Shown one piece after another: positions 8,783 to 16,391 of a stretch of DNA of 64,000 nucleotides. The notes under the pieces were generated by a model. That model did not search any database and had not been told where the DNA came from. It saw nothing but the letters and a program-made list of their open reading frames with translations. Both the position numbers and the translations under genes were made by a program. The DNA comes from Streptomyces sp. 1222.5. GTDB taxonomy: Bacteria > Actinomycetota > Actinomycetes > Streptomycetales > Streptomycetaceae. The stretch is taken from contig NZ_FNSZ01000001.1 of assembly GCF_900105245.1 (NCBI RefSeq), positions 4,464,001 to 4,528,000 of the forward strand. The letters are read 5' to 3'. How positions within the stretch are numbered: position 1 is the stretch's first letter; every line of letters begins with the position of its first letter.

Positions 8783-8811
8783 CGGCCCCGTCTGTTGAGC
8801 AGACGGGGCCG
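8783..8811 (+). terminator. Terminator after jag
   Basis: Perfect 12-bp stem (cggccccgtctg and its complement) with a 5-base loop, followed by aactttgtc. It closes the rpmH-to-jag transcript, although rsmG follows only 70 bases later and may get read-through. Confidence 0.75.
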
Positions 8812-8881
8812 AACTTTGTCAGCCTGGTAGTTCTGGTGGCCGGTGTGTGAAGCGCCGGCGCTGTACGGAAGGACGGTCCCC

Positions 8882-9598
8882 GTGACGGAGGCAGCGGAGC
8901 TTCCCCCCGTGCCCGAAGAGGCGCGGGAAGTGTTTGGTGAGCGCTTCGCCGACGCGGTCCGCTACGCGGAACTGCTCGCCGAGGCGGGCGTGCAGCGCGG
9001 CCTGATCGGCCCGCGGGAGGTGCCCCGCCTCTGGGAGCGGCACCTGCTCAACTGCGCGGTGCTCTCCGAGGCGGTTCCCGAGGGAGTGACGGTCTGCGAC
9101 GTCGGATCCGGCGCCGGGCTGCCGGGCATCCCGCTGGCCCTGGTCCGGGACGACCTGAACATCACCCTGCTGGAGCCCCTGCTGCGGCGCACCAACTTCC
9201 TCACCGAGGTCGTCGAGCTGCTGGGCCTGGACCATGTCACCGTGGTCCGCGGCCGCGCCGAGGAGGTCCTCGGCAAGCTGCCACCGGTCCACGTGGTGAC
9301 CGCCCGGGCCGTCGCCCCGCTGGATCGCCTGGCCGCTTGGGGCATCCCGCTGCTGCGCCCGTACGGCGAGATGCTCGCGCTGAAGGGCGACACCGCCGAG
9401 GAGGAGCTGAAGGCCGCGGCCACGGCACTCAGCAAGCTCGGCGCGGTGGAGACCTCCATCCTGCACGTGGGCGAGGGAGTGGTGGATCCGCTGTCCACCG
9501 TCGTGCGCGTCGAGGTCGGGGAGAGCCCCGGCGGTGTGCGGTTCGCGGCGAAGCGGGCGAAGGCGGCCAGGGCGGGCCGGGCGCGCAGGCGCCGCTGA
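8882..9598 (+). CDS. rsmG: 16S rRNA (guanine-527-N7) methyltransferase
   Basis: SAM-dependent methyltransferase (GidB family) acting on helix 18 of 16S rRNA; loss gives low-level streptomycin resistance in many bacteria, including Streptomyces. The 238-residue form starts at GTG 8882 (VTEAAELPPVPEEAR), with a ggaagga site 8 bases upstream; an in-frame ATG at 8843 would add 13 unconserved residues. The SAM-binding motif VCDVGSGAGLPGIPLA lies near residues 74-90. It precedes parAB as in most Gram-positives. Confidence 0.95.
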   Translation: MTEAAELPPVPEEAREVFGERFADAVRYAELLAEAGVQRGLIGPREVPRLWERHLLNCAVLSEAVPEGVTVCDVGSGAGLPGIPLALVRDDLNITLLEPLLRRTNFLTEVVELLGLDHVTVVRGRAEEVLGKLPPVHVVTARAVAPLDRLAAWGIPLLRPYGEMLALKGDTAEEELKAAATALSKLGAVETSILHVGEGVVDPLSTVVRVEVGESPGGVRFAAKRAKAARAGRARRRR

Positions 9599-9964
9599 GT
9601 ACGGCCGTTGTGCCTCGGACGTGTCGACCATCACGTACCGGGCGTACTAATGAGCCGTGTTGATGCGTCCCGGGAACGAGACGTACTCCACACAAGCTGC
9701 CGAACCTACGCAGGTCGGAGTGTCGCGAGGGTCCGGTCGCGGCCGCTGTGCATCGTGTTTCACGTGAAACGTCGCTCACTGTTGCACGGCATCATCAGCC
9801 GCGGTCGGGCTGCGGCCGAACCGCGTGACCGCAAGCCTCTCGGTTCTCTAGGAGATGACACCCCCGCTGCGGGCGCTCCCTCCCCCGCACGGGGGTCGGA
9901 GCTGTCCACAGAGGTGGATTTCTCCACAGAAGACCAGGCCTCACTGGTTCATGACCCCGAAGAC
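9599..9964 (+). promoter_or_regulatory. parAB upstream region
   Basis: Intergenic stretch between rsmG and the chosen parA start. It carries a perfect parS at 9757-9770. In S. coelicolor parAB is known to have a constitutive promoter and a second promoter raised in sporulating hyphae; I cannot place either with certainty here. An open frame continues from 9608 but its codons before 9965 do not look like ParA. Confidence 0.5.
9757..9770. other. parS site (perfect), upstream of parA
   Basis: Exact gtttcacgtgaaac, the Streptomyces ParB-binding centromere palindrome, in the rsmG-parA spacer. It could also mediate ParB feedback on parAB transcription. Confidence 0.95.
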
Positions 9965-11038
9965 ATGGGAGGCTCTGTTCATTGCGAGCCTGAAGTCGAG
10001 GAGAGTGAATCCTTGCGGTCCGACGCCAACATCGCGGGACCGATGACCGATCCGGTCCCCGGTCCCCGTACCGAGTCGATGGGAGCGGATGTTTCACGTG
10101 AAACACCGCCCCCGATGGACGACACTCCCATCGGTCGTGCTGCCCAACTGGCGGTAGAGGCTCTTGGCCGCGCAGGCGAAGGCCTGCCGCGACCGGAGCA
10201 GACCCGAGTCATCGTGGTCGCCAACCAGAAGGGCGGCGTGGGCAAGACGACGACGACCGTCAATCTTGCTGCTTCGCTGGCTCTGCATGGCGGCCGTGTC
10301 CTGGTGATCGACCTCGATCCGCAGGGCAACGCGTCCACGGCCCTCGGGATCGATCATCACGCCGAAGTTCCCTCGATCTACGACGTCTTGGTGGACAGCA
10401 GGCCGCTCGCCGAGGTCGTCCAGCCGGTCCCGGATGTGGAAGGCCTCTTCTGCGCCCCCGCCACCATCGATCTCGCCGGTGCGGAGATCGAGTTGGTGTC
10501 GCTGGTGGCCCGGGAAAGCCGGCTGGAGCGCGCGATCCAGGCGTACGAGCAGCCGTTGGACTACATCCTGATCGACTGCCCGCCCTCACTGGGGCTGCTG
10601 ACGGTCAACGCGTTGGTCGCGGGGCAGGAAGTCCTCATCCCGATCCAATGCGAGTACTACGCGCTGGAGGGCCTCGGCCAGCTGCTGCGCAATGTCGACC
10701 TGGTGCGAGGGCACCTCAACCCCACCTTGCACGTGTCGACCATCCTGCTCACCATGTACGACGGCCGGACGCGACTCGCCTCGCAGGTCGCGGACGAGGT
10801 GCGTACCCACTTCGGTGACGAGGTGTTGCGGACGAGCATTCCCCGCTCGGTCCGGATCTCCGAGGCGCCGAGCTACGGGCAGACGGTGCTGACCTACGAT
10901 CCTGGATCGAGTGGTGCGCTGTCCTACCTTGAGGCGGCCCGAGAAATTGCGCTGAAGGGCGTGGGCGTCAGCTACGACGCCAGCCAGGCCCACATCGGCG
11001 CCCAGAACGACCCGAGCATGGTGGAGGGGATCCAGTGA
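9965..11038 (+). CDS. parA: Chromosome partitioning ATPase ParA
   Basis: Deviant-Walker ATPase that forms filaments or gradients in aerial hyphae and positions ParB-oriC complexes before septation. ATG 9965 (MGGSVHCEPEVEE) gives 357 residues, the length I recall for S. coelicolor ParA. The N-terminal 80 residues are a flexible extension; Walker A is KGGVGKTT (about 89-96), with DLDPQGNAS and LIDCPPSLG following. A parS lies inside the extension, read as VSRET (residues 43-47). The stop overlaps the parB start (GTGA). Confidence 0.96.
   Translation: MGGSVHCEPEVEESESLRSDANIAGPMTDPVPGPRTESMGADVSRETPPPMDDTPIGRAAQLAVEALGRAGEGLPRPEQTRVIVVANQKGGVGKTTTTVNLAASLALHGGRVLVIDLDPQGNASTALGIDHHAEVPSIYDVLVDSRPLAEVVQPVPDVEGLFCAPATIDLAGAEIELVSLVARESRLERAIQAYEQPLDYILIDCPPSLGLLTVNALVAGQEVLIPIQCEYYALEGLGQLLRNVDLVRGHLNPTLHVSTILLTMYDGRTRLASQVADEVRTHFGDEVLRTSIPRSVRISEAPSYGQTVLTYDPGSSGALSYLEAAREIALKGVGVSYDASQAHIGAQNDPSMVEGIQ
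10091..10104. other. parS site (perfect), inside parA
   Basis: Exact gtttcacgtgaaac beginning precisely at codon 43 of parA, read as Val-Ser-Arg-Glu-Thr. Confidence 0.95.
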
Positions 11039-12135
11039 GCGATCGACGGAGGGGGCTGGGCCGTGGACTCGGCGCACTGATCCCCGCTGCCCCGACCGAG
11101 AAGACGCCGCCCCCAGCCGCCATGGGAGGCGGAGCGTCCTCTTCTCCCGCAGCCGTGCCGGTACTGACGACCGACCGCGGTGTGGCCGCGGCGAAGGTGG
11201 CCACGCTGCCGCCTGTCGTCCAGGAGGCCGAGGAGTTCCCGGCGAGCCCGCTGGCGGAGACACCCGAGCCTCCGGTGGGTGCCCACTTCGCCGAGATCCC
11301 GCTCGACGCCATCACGCCGAACCCGCGGCAGCCGCGTGAGGTCTTCGACGAGGACGCTCTGCAGGAACTGGTGACCTCCATCCAGGAGGTCGGTCTCCTT
11401 CAGCCTGTCGTCGTACGGCAGCTCGGCCCCGCCCGCTATGAGCTGATCATGGGCGAGCGGCGCTGGAGGGCCTGCCGTGAGGCCGGCCTGGAGGCCATCC
11501 CGGCCATCGTCCGGGCCACGGACGACGAGAAGCTCCTCCTGGACGCGCTGCTGGAGAACCTGCACCGCGCGCAGCTGAACCCGATCGAAGAGGCCGCTGC
11601 GTACGATCAGCTGCTGAAGGACTTCAACTGCACACACGACCAGCTGGCCGACCGGATCGGACGGTCCCGTCCTCAGGTCTCCAACACCCTGCGTCTGCTC
11701 AAGCTCTCGCCGACCGTCCAGCGACGGGTGGCCGCCGGCGTGCTCTCGGCCGGCCACGCCCGGGCACTGCTGTCGGTCGAGGACTCGGAGGAGCAGGACC
11801 GGCTGGCGAACCGCATCGTGGCCGAGGGTCTGTCGGTGCGGTCCGTGGAAGAGATCGTGACGCTGATGGGCTCGCGGCCCCAGCGAGCCACGCGTGCCAA
11901 GGGCCCGCGGGCCGGCTCCGTCCCTTCTCCGGCACTGAACGAGCTGGCCACCCGGCTCTCCGACCGGTTCGAGACGCGGGTGAAGGTGGAGCTGGGCCAG
12001 AAGAAGGGCAAGATCACCGTGGAGTTCGCCTCCCCGGACGACCTTGAGCGGATCCTCAGCACGCTCGCCCCCGGCGAGAGGCTGGCCCTCCAGAAGAGCC
12101 TCCGGGAGGACGCGCCCGAGGAGACAGAGGACTGA
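11035..12135 (+). CDS. parB: Centromere-binding protein ParB
   Basis: CTPase and DNA-binding protein that loads at parS and spreads, compacting the origin region. GTG 11035 gives 366 residues. The N terminus RRGLGRGLGALIP is the ParA-stimulating box; the CTP-binding ParB/Srx domain spans about 83-180 with GERRWRA at 140-146 (CTP pocket) and the ENLHRAQLNPIEEA segment; then the helix-turn-helix (QLADRIGRSRPQVSN) that reads parS; the last 60 residues form the dimerisation domain. It overlaps parA by 4 bases. Confidence 0.97.
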   Translation: MSDRRRGLGRGLGALIPAAPTEKTPPPAAMGGGASSSPAAVPVLTTDRGVAAAKVATLPPVVQEAEEFPASPLAETPEPPVGAHFAEIPLDAITPNPRQPREVFDEDALQELVTSIQEVGLLQPVVVRQLGPARYELIMGERRWRACREAGLEAIPAIVRATDDEKLLLDALLENLHRAQLNPIEEAAAYDQLLKDFNCTHDQLADRIGRSRPQVSNTLRLLKLSPTVQRRVAAGVLSAGHARALLSVEDSEEQDRLANRIVAEGLSVRSVEEIVTLMGSRPQRATRAKGPRAGSVPSPALNELATRLSDRFETRVKVELGQKKGKITVEFASPDDLERILSTLAPGERLALQKSLREDAPEETED

Positions 12136-12160
12136 TTCCTCAGGCGATGCCGCCTGGCAG

Positions 12161-12214
12161 AGCAAGGGAGCGGGTCGTGTCCGGTGTGTACCGGAACACG
12201 GCCCGCTCTTTGCT
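12161..12214 (+). terminator. Terminator after parB
   Basis: Long, nearly complete hairpin: gagcggg (12168-12174) pairs with cccgctc, with an inner gtgt-ccggt arm and an outer agcaa/ttgct extension, followed by ttga. It ends parAB transcription. Confidence 0.75.
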
Positions 12215-12234
12215 TTGAGGCGGTATCGAGCGAA

Positions 12235-12256
12235 TCGCATCGTGGATACGATGCGA
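12235..12256. repeat. Short inverted repeat downstream of parB
   Basis: Perfect 9-bp arms (tcgcatcgt and its complement) around a ggat loop. It lies about 60 bases before a small possible reading frame and could be an operator or RNA hairpin; the function is unknown. Confidence 0.4.
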
Positions 12257-12314
12257 ACGGGTATGGCGCATCCACCGGACAGCAACTGCACCTCTGAGTG
12301 GGGAGTCGGGGGCC

Positions 12315-12572
12315 ATGCGATCGATGAACCGCACCGGACTGGTGAGCGCGGGTCTGAGCCTGGGAGCGGTCGGCGGGTTCGTCGGCAGCCTGCTCAGGGA
12401 ACGGAGCGCTCTGACAGCCGCTCTCGATGCGGCGGGCGAGGAAAGTGAGGAACAGCCTTCATGGGGCGTCGGCTCGTGCCGCTCACGCTGGACAACCTTC
12501 AGGACCTTCCCCAGCGCTGTCGCTCGTGCGTCTTCTGGGAGCTGGACCCTGTCAGCGGCGAGGCGGCGCTGA
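12315..12572 (+). CDS. Possible small membrane protein (uncertain)
   Basis: An 85-codon frame beginning MRSMNRTGLVSAGLSLGAVGG, with a hydrophobic N-terminal stretch (about residues 8-26) and a gggagtcggggg stretch before the ATG. Third positions look Streptomyces-like over the first 45 codons, but the last 37 codons run out of frame through the downstream acetyltransferase, so the true product, if any, may be read only in part or be an artefact. It is listed because the leader before the acetyltransferase is otherwise unexplained. Confidence 0.25.
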   Translation: MRSMNRTGLVSAGLSLGAVGGFVGSLLRERSALTAALDAAGEESEEQPSWGVGSCRSRWTTFRTFPSAVARASSGSWTLSAARRR

Positions 12573-13078
12573 AGGCGGGCACTTCCGCATCGGAGAAGGA
12601 GGCCTGGATCTCCGCGGTGCTGCTGGAGTGGGGATCATGCGGCCGCGTGGCCTATGTCGATGACGTGCCGGTGGGTTTTGTGTTCTACGCTCCGCCGGCC
12701 TATGTCCCGCGCTCCTCGGCCTTCCCCACGAGCCCGGTCTCGCCGGACGCCGTCCAGCTGATGACGGCCTTCATCATGCCCGGCTATCAGGGCCAGGGGC
12801 TCGGCCGTGTGCTCGTGCAGACGGTCGCCAAAGATCTTCTGCGCCGGGGCTTCAAGGCCATCGAGGCTTTCGGGGACTCGCGCTGGAAGGAGCCGGCCTG
12901 CATGCTGCCGGCCGATCATCTTCTGGCCGTGGGCTTCAAGACCGTCCGCCAGCATCCGACGCATCCTCGGTTGAGGCTGGAGCTGCGGTCGACCCTCTCC
13001 TGGAAGGAAGACGTGGAGATGGCCCTCGACCGGCTCCTGGGCGCGGTTCAGAAGGAGCCGGCGCTGAGGCCGCTGTAG
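12461..13078 (+). CDS. GNAT-family N-acetyltransferase
   Basis: A 205-residue acetyl-CoA-dependent acetyltransferase of unknown substrate. The acceptor/CoA region includes GYQGQGLGRVLVQ (about 105-117), a clear motif A (Q/RxxGxG/A) of the GNAT fold. The N terminus contains Cys-rich RCRSCVFWE, typical of this Streptomyces subgroup found next to parB. The start ATG 12461 has gaggaa about 10 bases upstream. It is convergent with trxA across a shared terminator. Confidence 0.88.
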   Translation: MGRRLVPLTLDNLQDLPQRCRSCVFWELDPVSGEAALKAGTSASEKEAWISAVLLEWGSCGRVAYVDDVPVGFVFYAPPAYVPRSSAFPTSPVSPDAVQLMTAFIMPGYQGQGLGRVLVQTVAKDLLRRGFKAIEAFGDSRWKEPACMLPADHLLAVGFKTVRQHPTHPRLRLELRSTLSWKEDVEMALDRLLGAVQKEPALRPL

Positions 13079-13120
13079 CCGGGCGACTGGAGCGGATGGC
13101 GGCTGCGCAGGGCTTACATG

Positions 13121-13155
13121 CGAATGGGCCGACCCCTCAGGGGTTGGCCCATTCG
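13121..13155. terminator. Bidirectional terminator between acetyltransferase gene and trxA
   Basis: A 16-bp stem with one G-T pair (13121-13136 with 13140-13155) and a 3-base loop. The convergent genes are both served. It is followed after one base by a parS site. Confidence 0.8.
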
Positions 13156-13156
13156 T

Positions 13157-13170
13157 GTTTCACGTGAAAC
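13157..13170. other. parS site (perfect), beside terminator
   Basis: Exact gtttcacgtgaaac in the trxA 3' intergenic region, one base after the hairpin at 13121-13155. Confidence 0.95.
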
Positions 13171-13211
13171 ATCTGCCACCGGCCGGAGACGGCAGCGCTC
13201 CGATCATCGCC

Positions 13212-13544
13212 CTACTTGGTGATGAACTCTTCCAGGTCGCGGACGATCGCGGCCTTGGGCTTGGCGCCGACGATGGTCTTGGCGACCTCGCCACCCTGGT
13301 AGACGTTCAGGGTCGGGATGGACATGACGCCGTACTTGGCGGCCGTACCCGGGTTCTCATCGATGTTGAGCTTGACGATCTCGATCTTGTCGCCGTACTC
13401 GGCCGCGATCGCCTCGAGGGACGGGGCGATCTGGCGGCACGGACCGCACCAGGCGGCCCAGAAGTCCACCAGGACGGGCTTCTCGTTCTTGAGGACGTCC
13501 TGCTCGAAGGAATCGTCGGTCACGTTCTTCAGGGTGCCGGCCAC
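13212..13544 (-). CDS. trxA: Thioredoxin
   Basis: A 110-residue thioredoxin with the active site WCGPC at residues 31-35 and the cis-proline loop SIPTLNVY. It reduces protein disulphides using electrons from the adjacent TrxB. GTG 13544 is the start, with an agga-type ribosome site. It lies 48 bases downstream of trxB on the same strand and is probably co-transcribed from the SigR-type promoter at 14636-14662. Confidence 0.97.
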   Translation of the reverse strand: MAGTLKNVTDDSFEQDVLKNEKPVLVDFWAAWCGPCRQIAPSLEAIAAEYGDKIEIVKLNIDENPGTAAKYGVMSIPTLNVYQGGEVAKTIVGAKPKAAIVRDLEEFITK

Positions 13545-13592
13545 GGCGGGCTCCTTAGCTTGTTCGTGCGGTGGGGCGGGGGAAGGGGAAAG

Positions 13593-14564
13593 TCAGACTG
13601 CGGCGGTCTTCTCGGGCTCCGCCTTGTCCTCGTCCGCGAGGGCGGCGAGGAAGCGCTCGGCGTCCAGAGCGGCGGAGCAGCCGGTGCCGGCTGCGGTGAT
13701 CGCCTGGCGATACGTGTGGTCGACCACGTCACCGGCGCCGAAGACGCCGGTCAGGTTGGTGCGGGTGGAGGGGGAGGCGACCTTCAGGTAGCCCTCCTCG
13801 TCCAGGTCCAGCTGCCCCTTGAAGAGCTCCGTGCGCGGGTCGTGGCCGATCGCGATGAACAGGCCGGTCACCGGCAGGTGGGACAGCTCGCCGGTCTTGA
13901 CGTTGCGCAGCTTCAGGCCGGAGAGCTTCTGGTCGCCCTGGACCTCGGCGATCTCGCTGTCCCACACGAACTTGATCTTCGGGTCGGCGAAGGCGCGCTC
14001 CTGCATCGCCTTGGAGGCGCGCAGCGTGTCCCGGCGGTGGACGATCGTCACGGACTTGGCGAACCGCGAGAGGAAGGTGGCCTCCTCCATCGCGGTGTCG
14101 CCACCGCCGATCACGGCGATGTCCTGGTCCTTGAAGAAGAAGCCGTCGCACGTGGCACACCAGGAGACACCGCGACCGGAGAGGGCGTCCTCGTTGGGCA
14201 GGCCGAGCTTGCGGTGCTGCGAGCCGGTGGTGACGATGACGGCCTTCGCCCGGTGGACCGTCCCAGCGGTGTCGGTGACAGTCTTGATCTCGCCCGTCAG
14301 GTCGACGGAGACGATGTCGTCCGGAATCAGCTCGGCGCCGAACCGCTCGGCTTGGGCGCGCATGTTGTCCATGAGGTCGGGGCCCATGATGCCCTCGCGG
14401 AAGCCCGGGAAGTTCTCGACCTCGGTGGTGTTCATCAGCGCACCACCGGCGGTGACGGCACCCTCGAACACCAGGGGCTTCAGCGACGCGCGCGCGGTGT
14501 AGAGCGCCGCCGTGTAGCCGGCGGGCCCGGAGCCGATGATGATCACGTTTCGGACGTCGCTCAC
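13593..14564 (-). CDS. trxB: Thioredoxin reductase
   Basis: FAD- and NADPH-dependent disulphide reductase, 323 residues, starting at GTG 14564 (MSDVRNVIIIGSGPAGYTAA). It has the N-terminal FAD motif GSGPAG, the redox-active CATC within WCATCDGFF (about 138-142), the NADPH motif GGGDTAMEEA and the C-terminal FAD motif GVFGAGDV. With TrxA it forms the main disulphide-reducing system, part of the SigR response to thiol oxidation in Streptomyces. Confidence 0.97.
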   Translation of the reverse strand: MSDVRNVIIIGSGPAGYTAALYTARASLKPLVFEGAVTAGGALMNTTEVENFPGFREGIMGPDLMDNMRAQAERFGAELIPDDIVSVDLTGEIKTVTDTAGTVHRAKAVIVTTGSQHRKLGLPNEDALSGRGVSWCATCDGFFFKDQDIAVIGGGDTAMEEATFLSRFAKSVTIVHRRDTLRASKAMQERAFADPKIKFVWDSEIAEVQGDQKLSGLKLRNVKTGELSHLPVTGLFIAIGHDPRTELFKGQLDLDEEGYLKVASPSTRTNLTGVFGAGDVVDHTYRQAITAAGTGCSAALDAERFLAALADEDKAEPEKTAAV

Positions 14565-14635
14565 GGCTTGATTCCTCGTCTCTGGTCTGCGTCAGTCGAC
14601 CGGCGGGAGCCCCTTTCGGGACTCTCACACCACCC

Positions 14636-14662
14636 AACGGATCCTACGGGGCCCGCATTCCC
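14636..14662 (-). promoter_or_regulatory. SigR-type promoter of trxBA
   Basis: Read on the minus strand, GGGAAT (14662-14657) and GTT (14638-14636) are exactly 18 bases apart, the published SigR consensus (GGGAAT-N18/19-GTT) for the thiol-stress sigma factor. It is 72 bases before the trxB start. Confidence 0.85.
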
Positions 14663-14715
14663 GGTGTGTCCGGGCACACGCACGCACCCAGAGACTGACG
14701 AAACGCTCCGCCAGT

Positions 14716-15648
14716 TCAGGACCGGGGGAAGGACTGCTTGAGGAGAACCTTGCCGACGGAGACGGGCTGTTGACCGGCGCAGGCCGCGTCGACGACATAG
14801 GCCATGACACGCGCGCTGTCCTCGGCGCCGCGGGCGACGACCAGGTAGGCGGCCTTCCCGTCGTACGTTCCCGTTTTGGCGCCCAGAACGGCGCCGCTCC
14901 GAGGGAGCGCCTGCCGGACACAGTCAGGGACGGCGGCGTCGGTCTGGATCAGGGTGTTGGCGCTCTCGGTCGACCCCGGGGTGTTCTGCTTGGTCCCGAT
15001 GCCGCCGTCGGGGCTCTGGCTGCCGGTCCCTTGCCGCGTCTTCTTCCCGGCGAGCAGATCGGCGACCTGGCTCTGGACGCTGTTGCCGGAGAACGGCCCG
15101 GCGGAAGCGGTCGGGTGCCCGTGGGCTGTGGTGTCGGAGGGGTGGCCCTGGAAGGACTGGAGGACCAGTGAGCCGGCCCCCAGCACTGCCGCGGTGAGGA
15201 CGGCACCCAGGACTACGCGCCTGCGCCGTCGGCCTCGCTCACGGCCCTTGCGGCCCGGACCGGTCGCCGCTTGGGGGTGCCCTGCCGGGCGACCAGACGT
15301 GGCCGTTGTTTCACGTGAAACATGCCCCTGGTTCTCCGTGTGACCAGCCTGGGTGGCTCCCAAGAGGTGGGCGTCGACCGTGTCCGGAGTGGTAGCGCTG
15401 AGCAGTGCCTCGGCAGCGAGGGCGGCATCGATGCGCCCGGCGACATCGTCCGGCATACGCTCCGTCCCGGCCGTGGAGCCCAGCAGTCCCCTGATCCCCT
15501 CCAGCGAGGTGTGGACGTCCGCACACAGCTCGCACGAGTCCAGGTGCCGGCGTATGTCCGAGCTACGGTCCGGTGGAAGAAGACCTTCGGTGAGGTCGGA
15601 GATCTCCGCGACGTCCGGGTGCCCGGCCGTGTCTGTCGAGGAATTCAC
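14716..15648 (-). CDS. Anti-sigma factor, zinc-finger (ZAS-like), for SigM
   Basis: A 310-residue single-pass membrane protein. The N-terminal 50 residues hold an HxxxCxxC pattern (H35, C39, C42), the anti-sigma zinc-binding signature; an Arg-rich stretch precedes a membrane segment at about 145-165 and the extracytoplasmic C-terminal half is Ser/Thr/Gly-rich. GTG 15648 overlaps the sigM stop by 4 bases (GTGA), so the two are translationally coupled and this is the probable SigM antagonist. A parS at 15308-15321 is read in frame as VSRET. Confidence 0.8.
   Translation of the reverse strand: MNSSTDTAGHPDVAEISDLTEGLLPPDRSSDIRRHLDSCELCADVHTSLEGIRGLLGSTAGTERMPDDVAGRIDAALAAEALLSATTPDTVDAHLLGATQAGHTENQGHVSRETTATSGRPAGHPQAATGPGRKGRERGRRRRRVVLGAVLTAAVLGAGSLVLQSFQGHPSDTTAHGHPTASAGPFSGNSVQSQVADLLAGKKTRQGTGSQSPDGGIGTKQNTPGSTESANTLIQTDAAVPDCVRQALPRSGAVLGAKTGTYDGKAAYLVVARGAEDSARVMAYVVDAACAGQQPVSVGKVLLKQSFPRS
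15308..15321. other. parS site (perfect), inside anti-sigma gene
   Basis: Exact gtttcacgtgaaac aligned to codon 110 of the minus-strand gene, read Val-Ser-Arg-Glu-Thr. Confidence 0.95.
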
Positions 15649-16370
15649 GCTCGCCCACCTCCGCCCTTCACTGCGGCTGAATCGCTCGTTCCCGTATCCC
15701 CGGGGCTTCCGTTCGGATCCCCCGCTGCCGGTGGGACGGATGTCCCCGTCGCCCGGTTCCGCCCCGGGCCGGATTCTTTTCCGCCCCCGGCGCCCTCGGG
15801 CCGTAGATGGGTGAGCAGGGGGAGCAGCTTGGCTCTGCCCCGGGCGCAGCGGCTCTTCACGGTGCCCGTCGGCACATCAAGGATCCGGGCGGCCTCCGCC
15901 ACGGGGTAGCCCTGCATGTCCACGAGCACCAGGGCGGCCCGCTGCTCATAGGGGAGGGTGCCGAGCGCCTCCACCAGCTGACGCTGTACGTCGTTCCGCT
16001 CCGCTGGCGCCGAGGCCGACTCGTGCGGCTCCAGCAGCTGCTCCAGCCGCTCGGTGTCGTCGACGGGAGCGGTCTTCCGGGTGGCGGCCTTACGGGCCCG
16101 ATCCAGGCAGGCATTGACCGTGATCCGGTGCAGCCACGTCGTGACGGCCGACTGGCCCCGGAAGGTGTGAGCGGCCCGGTAGGCGGACACGAGGGCGTCC
16201 TGGACCGCGTCAGCGGCCTCCTCGCGGTCCCCCAGCGTCCTCAGGGCAACGGCCCAGAGTCGATCCCGATGCCGCCGCACAATCTCCCCGAAGGCATCGT
16301 GATCGCCCTCGACATGACGAGCGAGCAACTCCTCGTCCCGCACGCCGCCGTACCCGGCACCTTCAGCCAT
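15645..16370 (-). CDS. sigM: RNA polymerase ECF sigma factor SigM
   Basis: A 241-residue ECF sigma factor. Region 2 lies at about 15-90 (DAVQDALVSAYRAAHTF is region 2.2-2.3) and region 4 at about 130-185 (LPYEQRAALVLVDMQGYPVAEAARIL is split by its helix-turn-helix). The C-terminal 45 residues are disordered and Gly/Pro-rich. It is the SigM-type factor of the trx-murJ neighbourhood shared with mycobacteria, where SigM also sits beside trxB and mviN. Which genes it controls here cannot be read from sequence. Confidence 0.88.
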   Translation of the reverse strand: MAEGAGYGGVRDEELLARHVEGDHDAFGEIVRRHRDRLWAVALRTLGDREEAADAVQDALVSAYRAAHTFRGQSAVTTWLHRITVNACLDRARKAATRKTAPVDDTERLEQLLEPHESASAPAERNDVQRQLVEALGTLPYEQRAALVLVDMQGYPVAEAARILDVPTGTVKSRCARGRAKLLPLLTHLRPEGAGGGKESGPGRNRATGTSVPPAAGDPNGSPGDTGTSDSAAVKGGGGRA

Positions 16371-16391
16371 GGGCCCCTCCCTGGGGGGAAC

